Notes under the pieces: model-generated
Told to the model about the DNA's origin: nothing
Databases searched by the model: none
The model's input: the letters and a program-made list of their open reading frames with translations, nothing else
Shown: positions 46,859-55,896 of the stretch, piece after piece
Position numbering within the stretch: the first letter of the stretch is position 1
Layout of the letters: each line of letters opens with the position of its first letter
From: JAWLAT01 sp041395325
Lineage (GTDB): Bacteria > Pseudomonadota > Gammaproteobacteria > Xanthomonadales > SZUA-5
Direction of reading: 5' to 3'
NCBI GenBank assembly: GCA_041395325.1
Contig: JAWLAT010000017.1
Location: forward strand, 1 to 64,000
DNA: 64,000 nucleotides
Made by a program: the position numbers and the translations under genes

Positions 46859-47446
46859 TCAGATCGAGTTCAACAGCGCCGCGATTCGAGTCCGCAGCAC
46901 GGGCAATGTGTCACGGTCAAACCAGGGATTGCGGCTCAGCCACAGGCGATTGCGCGGGCTGGGATGGGGCAGCGCCAGCCGATCCGACTGCATGGATTGC
47001 CCGCGCACCTGATCTGCCAGCTTGTCGCCCGCAAGCCCACCACCATAACCGGCGATGGCGTAGCGCCCGATCAGCAGGCGCAAGCGAACGCCAGGCATCT
47101 GTTGCAGCAGGGCCGCATGCCAGCGCGGCGCGCATTCGGGCCGTGGCGGCAGGTCACCACTGCGGCCGCGACCGGGGTAGCAGAAGCCCATCGGCATGAT
47201 GGCGAAGCAGCGCGGATCGTAGAAGCGCTCGCGATCGACACCCAGCCAGTCGCGCAGGCGCTCTCCGCTGGCATCGTCCCAAGGCACGCCGGACGCGTGC
47301 ACGCGGGTGCCCGGCGCCTGACCGATCAACAGAATCGGCGCGATCGCACTGGGTCGCACCACCGGCCGTGGACCCAGCGGCAGATGCTCGGCACAGAGGC
47401 GGCAGGCCTGAATCTCGATGTGGAGTTGCTGCAGCGCTGCACTCAT
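46859..47446 (-). CDS. Uracil-DNA glycosylase superfamily protein
   Basis: 195 residues, start at 47446 (MSAALQQLHIEIQACRLC). Motif A is ILLIGQAPGTRVHASGVPWDD and motif B is HPSPRN, both characteristic of COG1573 glycosylases. Only the first CxxC of the family-4 iron-sulfur set is evident, so it may lack the cluster. It would excise damaged bases; substrate range unknown. It is convergent with folK. Confidence 0.85.
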   Translation of the reverse strand: MSAALQQLHIEIQACRLCAEHLPLGPRPVVRPSAIAPILLIGQAPGTRVHASGVPWDDASGERLRDWLGVDRERFYDPRCFAIMPMGFCYPGRGRSGDLPPRPECAPRWHAALLQQMPGVRLRLLIGRYAIAGYGGGLAGDKLADQVRGQSMQSDRLALPHPSPRNRLWLSRNPWFDRDTLPVLRTRIAALLNSI

Positions 47447-47519
47447 CTTCGGAAACCGGTTGCCCGCTCTGCGGACCGGACAGCGGCAAAGCTGCTTGCA
47501 GACGAACGTGATCCAAGGC

Positions 47520-48908
47520 TCAGGGCAGCACCTTGCCGGGGTTGAAGATCCCGGCCGGATCAAAGACCTGCTTGATCTGCCGCATCAGCTGCAGGGTCGC
47601 CGGCGCCACCGCACGAGACATGAAGTCGCGCTTGAGCAGGCCGATCCCGTGCTCGCCGGACAACGTGCCGCCCAGATCCAGGACCCATTCAAAGACCTCA
47701 GCCAGGCAATTCTGCGCGGCGGCCGCCTGACTCGCATCGGCCGGGTCGTACAGCAGGTTGACGTGCACATTGCCGTTGCCGGCATGACCGAAATTGACGA
47801 TCGTCAGCGCGTGGCGGCTGGCCAGCTCGCGCAAACCCTCAAGCAGGCGCGGCAATCGACTCACCGGCACGACCACATCTTCGTTGATCTTCTTCGGCGC
47901 CACCGAGCGCAGCATCGGCGACAGCGCCTTGCGCGCGGCCCACAAGCCGGCCGCCTGTGACGGATCGGTGGCCGCGCTCCATTCCACCAGTCCCTCGACC
48001 GCCGCCGCGGTCTCGACAGCGGTTGCGGCGCGCTCCAGTTCCTCCGGATGCCCATCAACCTCCAGCAACAGCAGCGCCTGGCCATCGGGCAGTTGCACCG
48101 CCGGGTCACGACGCACCAACGCCAGCGCGCCGGCGTCCATGAACTCCAGTGCGCTGGGCGTGACCGGCTGCGCCATGATCGCCGCCACCGCACGACAGGC
48201 GGCGGCTTCGTCTCGATACAGCGCCCGCAGTGCGCGCCGTGCACTCGGCGCTGGCGTCAGCTTCAGCGTTGCCTGGGTGATCAGGCCCAGCGTGCCTTCG
48301 GCACCGCAATAGAGCCGACACAGGTCATAGCCGACCGCCGTCTTGCTGGTGCGGTGACCGGATTCAATCAACTCGCCGTATCCGCTGATGGCTCGCAAGG
48401 CCAGCAGATTGTCGCGACTGGCGCCGTATTTGACGGTGCGCGGGCCGCCGGCATTGCAGGCCAGATTGCCGCCGACGGTGCTGTAGGGCGCACTAGTGGG
48501 ATCGGCCGGCCAGAAGAAGCCGGCCGGTGCCAGCGCCTGCTGCAGGGCGCCGTTGAGCAGGCCCGGTTCGACCACCGCCAGACGGTCATCCGGCTCGATG
48601 CGCGACAGCTGGTCCATCCGCTCGAAGCTGACCACGATGCCGGCCTCGACCGGTACCGCGGCGCCGGTGGTCGCGGTACCCCGACCGCGAGCGGTGATCG
48701 GCACACGGCGCTCGGCGGCCAGGGCCACGACGGCCTGCAGCTGCGCTTCGTCCTGGGCCAGCACCACGGCGGCGGGCAACTGATGCAGACGTGAGTTGTC
48801 GCCGCCATAAACGTGTCGGTCGGCCGGCGCATCGAGCACCGATGTGGCCCCCGCGGCCGCCCGCAGGCGGCGCAGGAAATCGGCGTCAACCGCCGGCATC
48901 GAAGGCAT
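47520..48908 (-). CDS. FAD-linked oxidase, glycolate oxidase/D-lactate dehydrogenase type
   Basis: 462 residues. An N-terminal PCMH FAD domain (PITARGRGTATTGAAVP; FFWPADPTSAPYSTVGGNLACNAGG) is followed by the FAD-oxidase C domain with VNFGHAGNGNVHVNLLYD and LSGEHGIGLLKRDF. It probably oxidises a 2-hydroxy acid such as D-lactate or D-2-hydroxyglutarate and passes electrons to the respiratory chain. The start at 48908 overlaps the yraN 3' end by 23 bases, so it closes a compact lpoA-yraN-oxidase operon. Confidence 0.9.
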   Translation of the reverse strand: MPSMPAVDADFLRRLRAAAGATSVLDAPADRHVYGGDNSRLHQLPAAVVLAQDEAQLQAVVALAAERRVPITARGRGTATTGAAVPVEAGIVVSFERMDQLSRIEPDDRLAVVEPGLLNGALQQALAPAGFFWPADPTSAPYSTVGGNLACNAGGPRTVKYGASRDNLLALRAISGYGELIESGHRTSKTAVGYDLCRLYCGAEGTLGLITQATLKLTPAPSARRALRALYRDEAAACRAVAAIMAQPVTPSALEFMDAGALALVRRDPAVQLPDGQALLLLEVDGHPEELERAATAVETAAAVEGLVEWSAATDPSQAAGLWAARKALSPMLRSVAPKKINEDVVVPVSRLPRLLEGLRELASRHALTIVNFGHAGNGNVHVNLLYDPADASQAAAAQNCLAEVFEWVLDLGGTLSGEHGIGLLKRDFMSRAVAPATLQLMRQIKQVFDPAGIFNPGKVLP

Positions 48909-49296
48909 GGCGCACCCATTGATAGCGAAGCTGATCGATCTCGCCCTCGACCCCGAGCACATCGAAGCGGCAGGGGCGGCGGGCATGTTCGGGGTGCGCC
49001 GCCAGCCAGGATTGCGCCGTGCGCAACAACAGCTGGCGCTTGCGCGCTCCGACGCTGTCGACCGCCCGGGTCGCGCGCGGATCGCGCCGATAGCGCACCT
49101 CGACAAAGACGATCGTGGCCGCTTCGCGCATCACCAGATCGATCTCACCACCCACGATCTGATAGTTGCGCTCCAGCAATATGAGCCCCTGCCCGCGCAG
49201 CCATTGCGCCGCCTGTCCCTCGATGGACTGGCCCCGTGCCCGCCCGCTGCCGGCCAGCGCGGCGAGCGGTTTAGTCCACCACCACCGGAACGCCAT
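48886..49296 (-). CDS. yraN: YraN/UPF0102 nuclease-fold protein
   Basis: 136 residues. The PD-(D/E)xK-like core is visible: GQSIEGQAAQWLRGQGL, GEIDLVMRE and IVFVEVRYRRDP. Function is unresolved; the family resembles Holliday-junction resolvases. It lies between lpoA (26-base overlap) and the FAD oxidase, conserving the lpoA-yraN order seen in other Gammaproteobacteria. Confidence 0.92.
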   Translation of the reverse strand: MAFRWWWTKPLAALAGSGRARGQSIEGQAAQWLRGQGLILLERNYQIVGGEIDLVMREAATIVFVEVRYRRDPRATRAVDSVGARKRQLLLRTAQSWLAAHPEHARRPCRFDVLGVEGEIDQLRYQWVRHAFDAGG

Positions 49297-51124
49297 TCTC
49301 GAAGCGAGCCCAGGTCAACAGACGACGAATGCGACCATTGCGATCGGCCGACAGCTTGCCGGTGGCACCATCGACCGCCTGGCCGGGATTGGCCTCGAGC
49401 CAGTCCAGCAAGGGCAGTAAACGCCAGGCGTCGATGCCATAGGCGAACAGGCGCGCCGCCGGACCGTCGGTCGTCGGCAGGCCAGCCAGCGCCGAGCGCT
49501 CAGGCACATCGCCCGGCACATAGCCCCCCAGCAACCACGGGCTGTCGCAGAACTGCAGACCGTCCAGATCGCGGTCGAGCGCAGGGTTGGGGCGGCCCTC
49601 ATAGACGGCGCTGGTGGCATAGACCTCACCCGGCAGGTCCTGTCGCGTACGCAGCTGCGGCAACAGCAGGCGAGCCTGCGGCGCGCGCACCAGCAGCACG
49701 ATCGCATCAACGTCCGAACGCGGCGCCGGTTCGTAGCGCAGATCCAGACCCAACAGTCCGCGCAGATAGCGCACGCGATCGCGGCCGCTGTCATTGCCGG
49801 CCAGCTTGGCCAGGGCGGCACTCTGATCCGGGGTGCGCGGATCGGCGCTGGCGCTGTCGATGATGCGTCCGCCGCGGGCTTCGTGAGCGGCGCGGAAGGC
49901 GGCCAGACTGCGCTGGCCCAATTCATCGGCACTGCGCAGAACCAGCACGCGACCATGCCGACGTTCGGCCAGCCGCACGGCGATCGCGGCAGCCTCCTCT
50001 TCCGGCAGCAGCGCAAACTGCAGGCTGCCGCGCGGCGCGATCACCGCTGCATCGGCGTAATTCAGCGCGAGCGTGGGCAGCAGCGCCTGTTGCCGCTCGA
50101 ACAGTCCCGTCACGGCCTCGCGCGAGAGCGGTCCCAGGATATGGTCGGCGCCCTCGGCGACGGCCTGGTCGTAGGCGGCCAGCGCTTCCTCGCGAGTGTT
50201 GCCGGCGTCATAGATGCGCAGCAGCGGGCGAGCCCCCTGATCGGCGAAATAAGCCGCCATCACACCTTCCTGCAACGCGGCGGCCGGTGCCGCCAGGGCG
50301 CCGCGCTGTGGCAACAGCAGCGCTACCTGGCTGCCGGCTTCGCGCGGCAGCTGATCGGTGCGGTAGGTGCGCACACGCTCGTTGGTCGCCAGCGGGCCGG
50401 CCTGGACCGCGCGGGCATAGCTGCCGCGGCGATCACCACCGAAGCGTTCCTGGCTCAGTCGCGCCAGCAGCTCGTACAGCGGTTCGTCACGTGGCGTATC
50501 GCGCAACAGATTGCGCAGCTGGTCATCGTCCAGTCCGGCGATGCCTTCTTCGGCCTCGGCCCGATTGCGGGCACGCTCTTCGCCCTGCAGCAGCGGCTCC
50601 AGCCGCAGGCGCTCGGCCGCACTGGCCACCTGGTCGCCACGCAGCGTCAGCGCTCGTGCGCGCAGTTCCAGGGCCCGCACCCGCACGCTGACACTGCCCA
50701 CCTCGGACGGCATCGCCAGCAGCGCCATGGCGGCATCGGCATCACCATCGGCCAGCGCCAGTTCGGCATAGAGCAGATCCAGCCGGGCTTCGTCATCGGG
50801 TGACAAGCGCGCCCGACGGATACTGCCCAACTGATTGGCCAGCGCCATCAGATCGCCTTCCTCGCGCAGTGCTTCGGCGGCCAGCAGCGCATAGCGGTCC
50901 CGCTCCGGCCCACCTTGCCGCGCCAACTGCTGATACAGCTGCGCAGCGCCGCGGAAATTGCCATCCAGCCAGGCCGTGCGTGCATCCATCTCGGTGACGG
51001 CCGGTTCGACCCGCACGCTGCCACCGCCGCCACAGGCGGTCAGGCAGAGCAGAATCAAGGCCGGCAACAGCGGTCGCCAGGACCAGCGGGCGGCCCCGGG
51101 GGATGGGCTCAGGGTTGGGGGCAA
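49271..51124 (-). CDS. lpoA: Penicillin-binding protein activator lipoprotein LpoA
   Basis: 617 residues. I choose a TTG start at 51124 because CGCAGGAG sits 7 bases before it and it gives a proper lipoprotein signal (LLPALILLCLTAC); upstream ATGs would give an implausible N-terminus. After the lipobox a TPR-like helical half is followed by a periplasmic-binding-protein fold (VALLLPQRGALAAPAAALQ ... HILGPLSREAV). It anchors to the outer membrane and stimulates PBP1A. It is divergent from rsmI, as in E. coli. Confidence 0.9.
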   Translation of the reverse strand: MPPTLSPSPGAARWSWRPLLPALILLCLTACGGGGSVRVEPAVTEMDARTAWLDGNFRGAAQLYQQLARQGGPERDRYALLAAEALREEGDLMALANQLGSIRRARLSPDDEARLDLLYAELALADGDADAAMALLAMPSEVGSVSVRVRALELRARALTLRGDQVASAAERLRLEPLLQGEERARNRAEAEEGIAGLDDDQLRNLLRDTPRDEPLYELLARLSQERFGGDRRGSYARAVQAGPLATNERVRTYRTDQLPREAGSQVALLLPQRGALAAPAAALQEGVMAAYFADQGARPLLRIYDAGNTREEALAAYDQAVAEGADHILGPLSREAVTGLFERQQALLPTLALNYADAAVIAPRGSLQFALLPEEEAAAIAVRLAERRHGRVLVLRSADELGQRSLAAFRAAHEARGGRIIDSASADPRTPDQSAALAKLAGNDSGRDRVRYLRGLLGLDLRYEPAPRSDVDAIVLLVRAPQARLLLPQLRTRQDLPGEVYATSAVYEGRPNPALDRDLDGLQFCDSPWLLGGYVPGDVPERSALAGLPTTDGPAARLFAYGIDAWRLLPLLDWLEANPGQAVDGATGKLSADRNGRIRRLLTWARFENGVPVVVD

Positions 51125-51221
51125 GGTTGATCTCCTGCGCTCGGGCGCGAGGCGCCATGATAGCCACTGCGACCGGGCAATTCCTGTCCGCGACGTGGCA
51201 GCCATCACGCATACTGCGCCC

Positions 51222-52073
51222 ATGTCGCATCCAGCCGCCGTCGCCGTCGCCCAACCGGGCACCCTTCATGTCGTCGCCACGCCGATCGGGCATCTGGCCG
51301 ACCTGTCCCAGCGTGCCCGTCAGATCCTGTCCGAAGTGGACGTGGTGTTGTGCGAGGACACCCGCACCAGCGCGCCATTGCTGCGCCACGCCGGCAGCGA
51401 TCGACCACTGCGGGCATTGCACGAACACAATGAGCAGGCCGCCGTGAACGGCTGGTTGGCGGCGCTGCAAGAAGGACAGTCGCTGGCGCTGATCTCCGAT
51501 GCCGGCACGCCGCTGCTGAGCGACCCCGGTTACCGGTTGGTCGCCGCCGCGCGTGCCGCGGGATTGCCGGTCTCGCCGGTGCCCGGCCCCTGCGCCGTGA
51601 TCGCCGCGCTGAGCGTGGCCGGGCTGGCCACCGACCGTTTCAGTTTCGAGGGCTTCCTGCCGGCCAAGGCGGCGGCGCGTCGCGAACGCTTGCGCGGGCT
51701 GGCCGACGATCCGCGCACGCTGGTCTTCTACGAGGCCCCGCACCGGATCGCCGACTGCCTGAGCGACATGCTGGCCGAGTGGGGTTCGCAACGTCCCGCC
51801 GCCCTGTGTCGGGAGCTGACCAAGACCTTCGAGACCGTCATCCTGGCGCCACTGGCCGAGTTGCAGCAGCGTGTGGCCGCGGACAGCAACCAGCAGCGGG
51901 GCGAGATCGTTCTGGTGGTGGCCGGGGCAGAAGTCCAGACCGACGCATCTCTACTGCAGGCCCAGCAACTGTACCGGGCCCTGCTCGATGAACTGCCGCC
52001 CAGCCGCGCCGCCAAGGTGGCAGCGAAAATCCACGGCGTGCCCAGGCGCGCGCTGTATGGCGCCGACGACTGA
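51222..52073 (+). CDS. rsmI: 16S rRNA (cytidine-1402 2'-O) methyltransferase
   Basis: 283 residues. It methylates C1402 of 16S rRNA. TP-methylase fold motifs: LHVVATPIGHLADLSQRA, LCEDTRTSAPLL, ALISDAGTPLLSDPGYRLV and VPGPCAVIAALSVAG. N-terminal extension of about 12 residues. It is divergent from lpoA with 97 bases between starts. Confidence 0.95.
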   Translation: MSHPAAVAVAQPGTLHVVATPIGHLADLSQRARQILSEVDVVLCEDTRTSAPLLRHAGSDRPLRALHEHNEQAAVNGWLAALQEGQSLALISDAGTPLLSDPGYRLVAAARAAGLPVSPVPGPCAVIAALSVAGLATDRFSFEGFLPAKAAARRERLRGLADDPRTLVFYEAPHRIADCLSDMLAEWGSQRPAALCRELTKTFETVILAPLAELQQRVAADSNQQRGEIVLVVAGAEVQTDASLLQAQQLYRALLDELPPSRAAKVAAKIHGVPRRALYGADD

Positions 52074-52080
52074 TCGCGCT

Positions 52081-52351
52081 GGTGAGTCAGTACCGTGCGC
52101 TGGAGATTTTCATTCACCTGATGCCAGCAGCGTTAGGTCACAGATCGAACCCGCCAGAGCCATCGGTGAATAGCGGACAGAGCGTCAGCTGATGTGGGTC
52201 AGCGCTGTGCGCTGACGCTCTTCATCGAATCCAAAAGCGTTCGATCACAGATCGAACCCACCAGACGCATACAGCAAGCGGCGAGATCAGCCGCTGACCA
52301 TGGCGGGTAAGCGCTGTGCACTGAGGTCTTCCGTGATCCCAGCCAGCGGCC
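52081..52351. repeat. ~107-bp tandem intergenic repeats (about 2.5 copies)
   Basis: Two units begin TCACAGATCGAACCC-R-CCAGA at 52138 and 52245, 107 bases apart, and end with AGCGCTGTGC-R-CTGA. A third, partial and diverged copy of the unit's end lies at 52081-52115. In the first full unit AGAGCGTCAGC and GCTGACGCTCT can pair as an 11-bp stem (about 52179-52222). The rest of the 428-bp gap to 52501 shows no gene. Confidence 0.65.
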
Positions 52352-52501
52352 CAGATCACCGAATGAAAGCACCGACGACATGGCCGACTCGCTGGGCGCC
52401 AGCGTCCTTCGCCCCATGACCTTTGGGACTGTTGCAGACGGCTGAAGGGTCCACCATCACGGCCCTCATTGCTGACCAATCGATTCTTCAAGGAGTCCTG
52501 C

Positions 52502-54694
52502 ATGCGACGTTCGCCGCTCTATCTCGCCCTGGCCCTGGCCTTCACCCTGACCGGCTGCGGCCAGGCCCCGGAGAGCGGTAGCACCGCTGCACCTGCCGAC
52601 ACTCAGGCCAGCGCCGACAGCACCGCGGCGCAGAGCCCTGCCGACAACCCGCTGCTGGCGGACTGGACCGGCCCGTACAACGGCGTACCCGCCTTCGACA
52701 AGATGTCGGTGGACCTGATTGGTCCGGCACTGGAAGCCGGCATGGCGAAGAATCTGGCCGAGCTCGATGCCATCGCCGCCAGCGCCGAAGCACCGACCTT
52801 CGACAACACCATCGTGGCGATGGAGAAGACCGGCTGGGACGTCGGTCGCGTGTTCGTCTACTTCAGCATCTACTCGGGCAACCTGTCTTCGCCCGAGTTC
52901 CGTGCCGTACAGCAGCAGATGGCGCCGAAGCTGGCCCAGTTCCAGTCGAAAATCACGCAGAACAAGGCATTGTTCAAACGTGTCGAGGCCGTCCGCAATG
53001 GCGCCGAGTTCGCCACGCTGCGGCCTGACCAGCAGCGTCTGGTGACGCTGGTCTACGATCAGTTCGCCCGCAATGGCGCCACCCTGGAAGGCGACAAGGC
53101 CGATCGCTATGCCGCCATCAACGAGCGGCTGGCCGAGCTGCACACCCGCTTTGCCAACAACGTGCTGGCCGACGAAGAGAAGTACGCGCTGTTCCTCGAC
53201 GACAGCCAGCTTGGCGGCCTGCCGCAATCCTTCATCGATGCGGCCGCCGGACTGGCCGAAAAGCGCGGCGAGCCGGGCAAGTACGCCGTGGTCAACACGC
53301 GCTCATCGATGGATCCCTTCCTCACCTATTCCGACGAACGGGCGCTGCGCGAGCAGGTCTGGCGCACCTATTACTCGCGCGGCGACAACGGTGATGACAA
53401 CGACAACAACGCGCTGATCGCCGAAATCCTGCAGCTGCGCGATGAGCGCGTGGCGTTGCTGGGCTACGACAACTATGCCCAATGGCGTCTGGAAGACCGC
53501 ATGGCGAAAACGCCGGAACAGGCGATGGCGCTGATGGAGGCCGTGTGGCCGGCGGCCATCGCCCGTGTCGCCGAGGAAGTGGCCGACATGCAGCAGGTGG
53601 CCGACGCCGAAGGCGCCAACATCACGATCGAGCCCTGGGATTACCGCTACTACGCCGAGAAGGTGCGCAAGGCGCGCTATGACCTGGATTCCAACGAGGT
53701 CAAGCAGTATCTGCAACTGGACAAGCTGCGCGAGGCGATGTTCTACGTCGCCGGCGAGCTGTTCGACTTCGACTTCGTGCCGGTGCCCGAAGGCAGCGTG
53801 CCGGTCTATCACCCGGACGTGAAGGTGTGGGAGGTCAAGCGGCGCAGCACTGGCGCCGAAGTGGGCCTGTGGTACCTCGACCCCTATGCCCGGGAAGGCA
53901 AGCGCTCCGGCGCCTGGGCCTTCGCCTATCGCGGCTACCACGAGCTGGCGCCCAAGCAGACGGTGCTGGCCAGCAACAACTCCAACTTCATCAAGGGCAA
54001 GCCCGGCGAGCCGGTGCTGGTCTCCTGGGATGACGCCACCACCTTCTTCCACGAGTTCGGCCATGCCCTGCATGCACTGGCGTCGAACGTGGAATATCCG
54101 ACCCTCAATGGCGGCGTGCGCGACTACACCGAGTTCCAGTCGCAGCTGCTGGAGCGCTGGCTCAGCACCGAACCGGTGATCAAGAACTACCTGGTGCACG
54201 TGGAAACCGGCGAGCCGATGCCGGCCGAGCTGATCGAGAAGATCAAGCGGGCGGCCACCTTCAATGAGGGCTTCCGCACCACTGAGTACCTGGCTTCGGC
54301 ACTGATCGACCTGAAGCTGCACACGATCGACCCGACCGGCATCGATCCGGACGCCTTCGAGCGCGACACGCTGACCGAGTTGGGCATGCCAAAGGAAGTG
54401 GTCATGCGCCACCGCACGCCACAGTTCGGGCATGTGTTCTCGGGCGAAGGCTATTCGGCCGGCTACTACGGCTACTTGTGGGCCGAAGTGCTGACCGCTG
54501 ACGCCGGCGAAGCCTTCGCCACCGCCCCGGGCGGCTACTACGATGCCGACATGGCGAAGAAGCTGGTCGACCATCTGTTCGCCGTGCGCAACGCGGTCGA
54601 TCCGGCCGACGCCTATCGCGCCTTCCGCGGCCGCGACGCCAAGATCGACGCCCTGCTGCGCGATCGCGGCTTCCCGGTGCCCGGCGAGGGCTGA
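52502..54694 (+). CDS. M3-family metallopeptidase lipoprotein (Dcp-like)
   Basis: 730 residues, ATG at 52502 with AAGGAGT upstream. The N-terminus is a lipoprotein signal (ALAFTLTGCG) followed by a Ser/Ala-rich linker. The zinc motif HEFGHALH with the downstream Glu in GVRDYTEFQSQLLE fits M3 peptidases of the peptidyl-dipeptidase Dcp group. It would cut oligopeptides in the periplasm or at the outer-membrane inner face. The following gap carries repeat elements. Confidence 0.93.
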   Translation: MRRSPLYLALALAFTLTGCGQAPESGSTAAPADTQASADSTAAQSPADNPLLADWTGPYNGVPAFDKMSVDLIGPALEAGMAKNLAELDAIAASAEAPTFDNTIVAMEKTGWDVGRVFVYFSIYSGNLSSPEFRAVQQQMAPKLAQFQSKITQNKALFKRVEAVRNGAEFATLRPDQQRLVTLVYDQFARNGATLEGDKADRYAAINERLAELHTRFANNVLADEEKYALFLDDSQLGGLPQSFIDAAAGLAEKRGEPGKYAVVNTRSSMDPFLTYSDERALREQVWRTYYSRGDNGDDNDNNALIAEILQLRDERVALLGYDNYAQWRLEDRMAKTPEQAMALMEAVWPAAIARVAEEVADMQQVADAEGANITIEPWDYRYYAEKVRKARYDLDSNEVKQYLQLDKLREAMFYVAGELFDFDFVPVPEGSVPVYHPDVKVWEVKRRSTGAEVGLWYLDPYAREGKRSGAWAFAYRGYHELAPKQTVLASNNSNFIKGKPGEPVLVSWDDATTFFHEFGHALHALASNVEYPTLNGGVRDYTEFQSQLLERWLSTEPVIKNYLVHVETGEPMPAELIEKIKRAATFNEGFRTTEYLASALIDLKLHTIDPTGIDPDAFERDTLTELGMPKEVVMRHRTPQFGHVFSGEGYSAGYYGYLWAEVLTADAGEAFATAPGGYYDADMAKKLVDHLFAVRNAVDPADAYRAFRGRDAKIDALLRDRGFPVPGEG

Positions 54695-54710
54695 GGTCTC
54701 ACAGGGTGGA

Positions 54711-54797
54711 GGGCCCAGGGCTCAGGGCCCAGGGCCCAGGGGGTCGCCAGCGGCTGAGTTGACGGCGAGGTACGTCCTGCAGCGGAGCCCTGGGCCC
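54711..54797 (+). repeat. CAGGGCY heptamer element, intergenic copy B, with inverted end
   Basis: Four heptamers (CAGGGCT, CAGGGCC, CAGGGCC, CAGGGGG) at 54716-54743. GGGCCCAGGGCT (54711-54722) is inverted 63 bases later as AGCCCTGGGCCC (54786-54797), so the element can form a long hairpin. It lies just downstream of the M3 peptidase stop. Confidence 0.75.
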
Positions 54798-54871
54798 AGC
54801 GAGAGCAACGCACCTGCAGGCCGATGGCGGAGCGCATCAGAACTCTGAAGTCGATCAACAGCCGGCCCTTC

Positions 54872-54903
54872 CGTGGGAGCGAGCTTGCTCGCGATCTTTT
54901 CGG
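54872..54903 (+). repeat. REP-like palindromic element 1
   Basis: GTGGGAGCGAGC-TTGCTCGC-GATCTTTTCGG: a GAGCGAGC/GCTCGC palindrome preceded by GTGG. It resembles the REP family of Pseudomonas and Xanthomonadales. An inverted copy sharing 27 bases lies at 61181-61210. The remainder of the gap 54695-55012 holds copy B of the heptamer element and no gene. Confidence 0.8.
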
Positions 54904-55012
54904 GAATACGCCGGTGCACTGCGTGGCTAGATCGCCCATCGCGCCCCCAGAGCTTCCCCGTCCGACCCTGCCGTGCTGACATAGCCGGCAGTGGACGGAA
55001 GCGGAACCATCG

Positions 55013-55861
55013 ATGGCCAACGCTGAACCGCAGATCATCGAGGTGGCTCCGGGCATTCGCACCGGGCTGTGGCACTGGCAGCCACCGTCACCCGCGAGAA
55101 TCCGCCGCGCCGTGCTGATCCTCCCGGCGCTCGGCGTGCGGGCCGCTGCCTACCGGAACCTGGCGCAGGCGCTCAACGGCCATGGTCTGGATGTGCTGGC
55201 GCTGGATCTGCGCGGTGTCGGCAGCAGCAGCATCCGCGCCTCCCGACAGCACGATTGGGGCTATCAGGACCTGCTCGACGACGAGCTCGAGTGCTTGCTG
55301 GCTCAGGCCCGTCAGCGCCTGCCGCAGGCACCACTGGCCTGGCTGGGGCACTCATTGGGCGGGCACCTGGCCGTGCTGCATGCGCTGCTGCGCGGCAATG
55401 CCACCCCCGACCTGAAGCATCTGCTGCTGGTGGCCAGCGGCAGCCCGCACCTGCCACTGCTGGCCCGACGCGAAGCGCGCGGCGCCCGCTTCCTGACGGC
55501 AATGATCAACCTCAGTACCCCGCTGCTGGGCGCCTTTCGCGGCGACTGGCTGGGATTTGGTGGGCGGCAGGGCAGCCGTTTGATGCGCGAATGGGCACGA
55601 CTGGTGCGAGCGGGAACACTGCCACTGGGTGATCCACGCGGACCGATCGATCGGCCTACTGTGGCCGCTTTCACCATGGCCGGCGACCACTACGCGCCAA
55701 AGGCCTCGGTACAGGCGCTCGCCGACCGGCTCGGCCAGGGCCATGCCGCCGAGACCATCGGCCCCGATGAGGAAGGCCGCTTGCCGGGGCACTTCGACTG
55801 GATGAAGCGTCCGGAACGGATCGCCAGGGCCCTGGCGTTGCGGGTCTGTGGCAGCGACTGA
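55013..55861 (+). CDS. Alpha/beta hydrolase
   Basis: 282 residues. The nucleophile elbow is GHSLGGHLAVL; the oxyanion region is LPALGVRAAAYRNLAQAL; a C-terminal GHFDWMK supplies a likely catalytic His. It resembles the YheT/PhaC-like 'predicted alpha/beta hydrolase' group. Substrate unknown. Cytoplasmic, no signal peptide. The next gene follows closely. Confidence 0.82.
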   Translation: MANAEPQIIEVAPGIRTGLWHWQPPSPARIRRAVLILPALGVRAAAYRNLAQALNGHGLDVLALDLRGVGSSSIRASRQHDWGYQDLLDDELECLLAQARQRLPQAPLAWLGHSLGGHLAVLHALLRGNATPDLKHLLLVASGSPHLPLLARREARGARFLTAMINLSTPLLGAFRGDWLGFGGRQGSRLMREWARLVRAGTLPLGDPRGPIDRPTVAAFTMAGDHYAPKASVQALADRLGQGHAAETIGPDEEGRLPGHFDWMKRPERIARALALRVCGSD

Positions 55862-55896
55862 TGGTGGGCAAGTGTCGCGGCGAAGAGGACAGCTTG

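Noticed and set aside
52074..52501. RNase P RNA (rnpB), often found after rsmI in some Gammaproteobacteria
   Set aside because: The conserved GAGGAAAGTCCGGGC-type segment and overall fold are absent.
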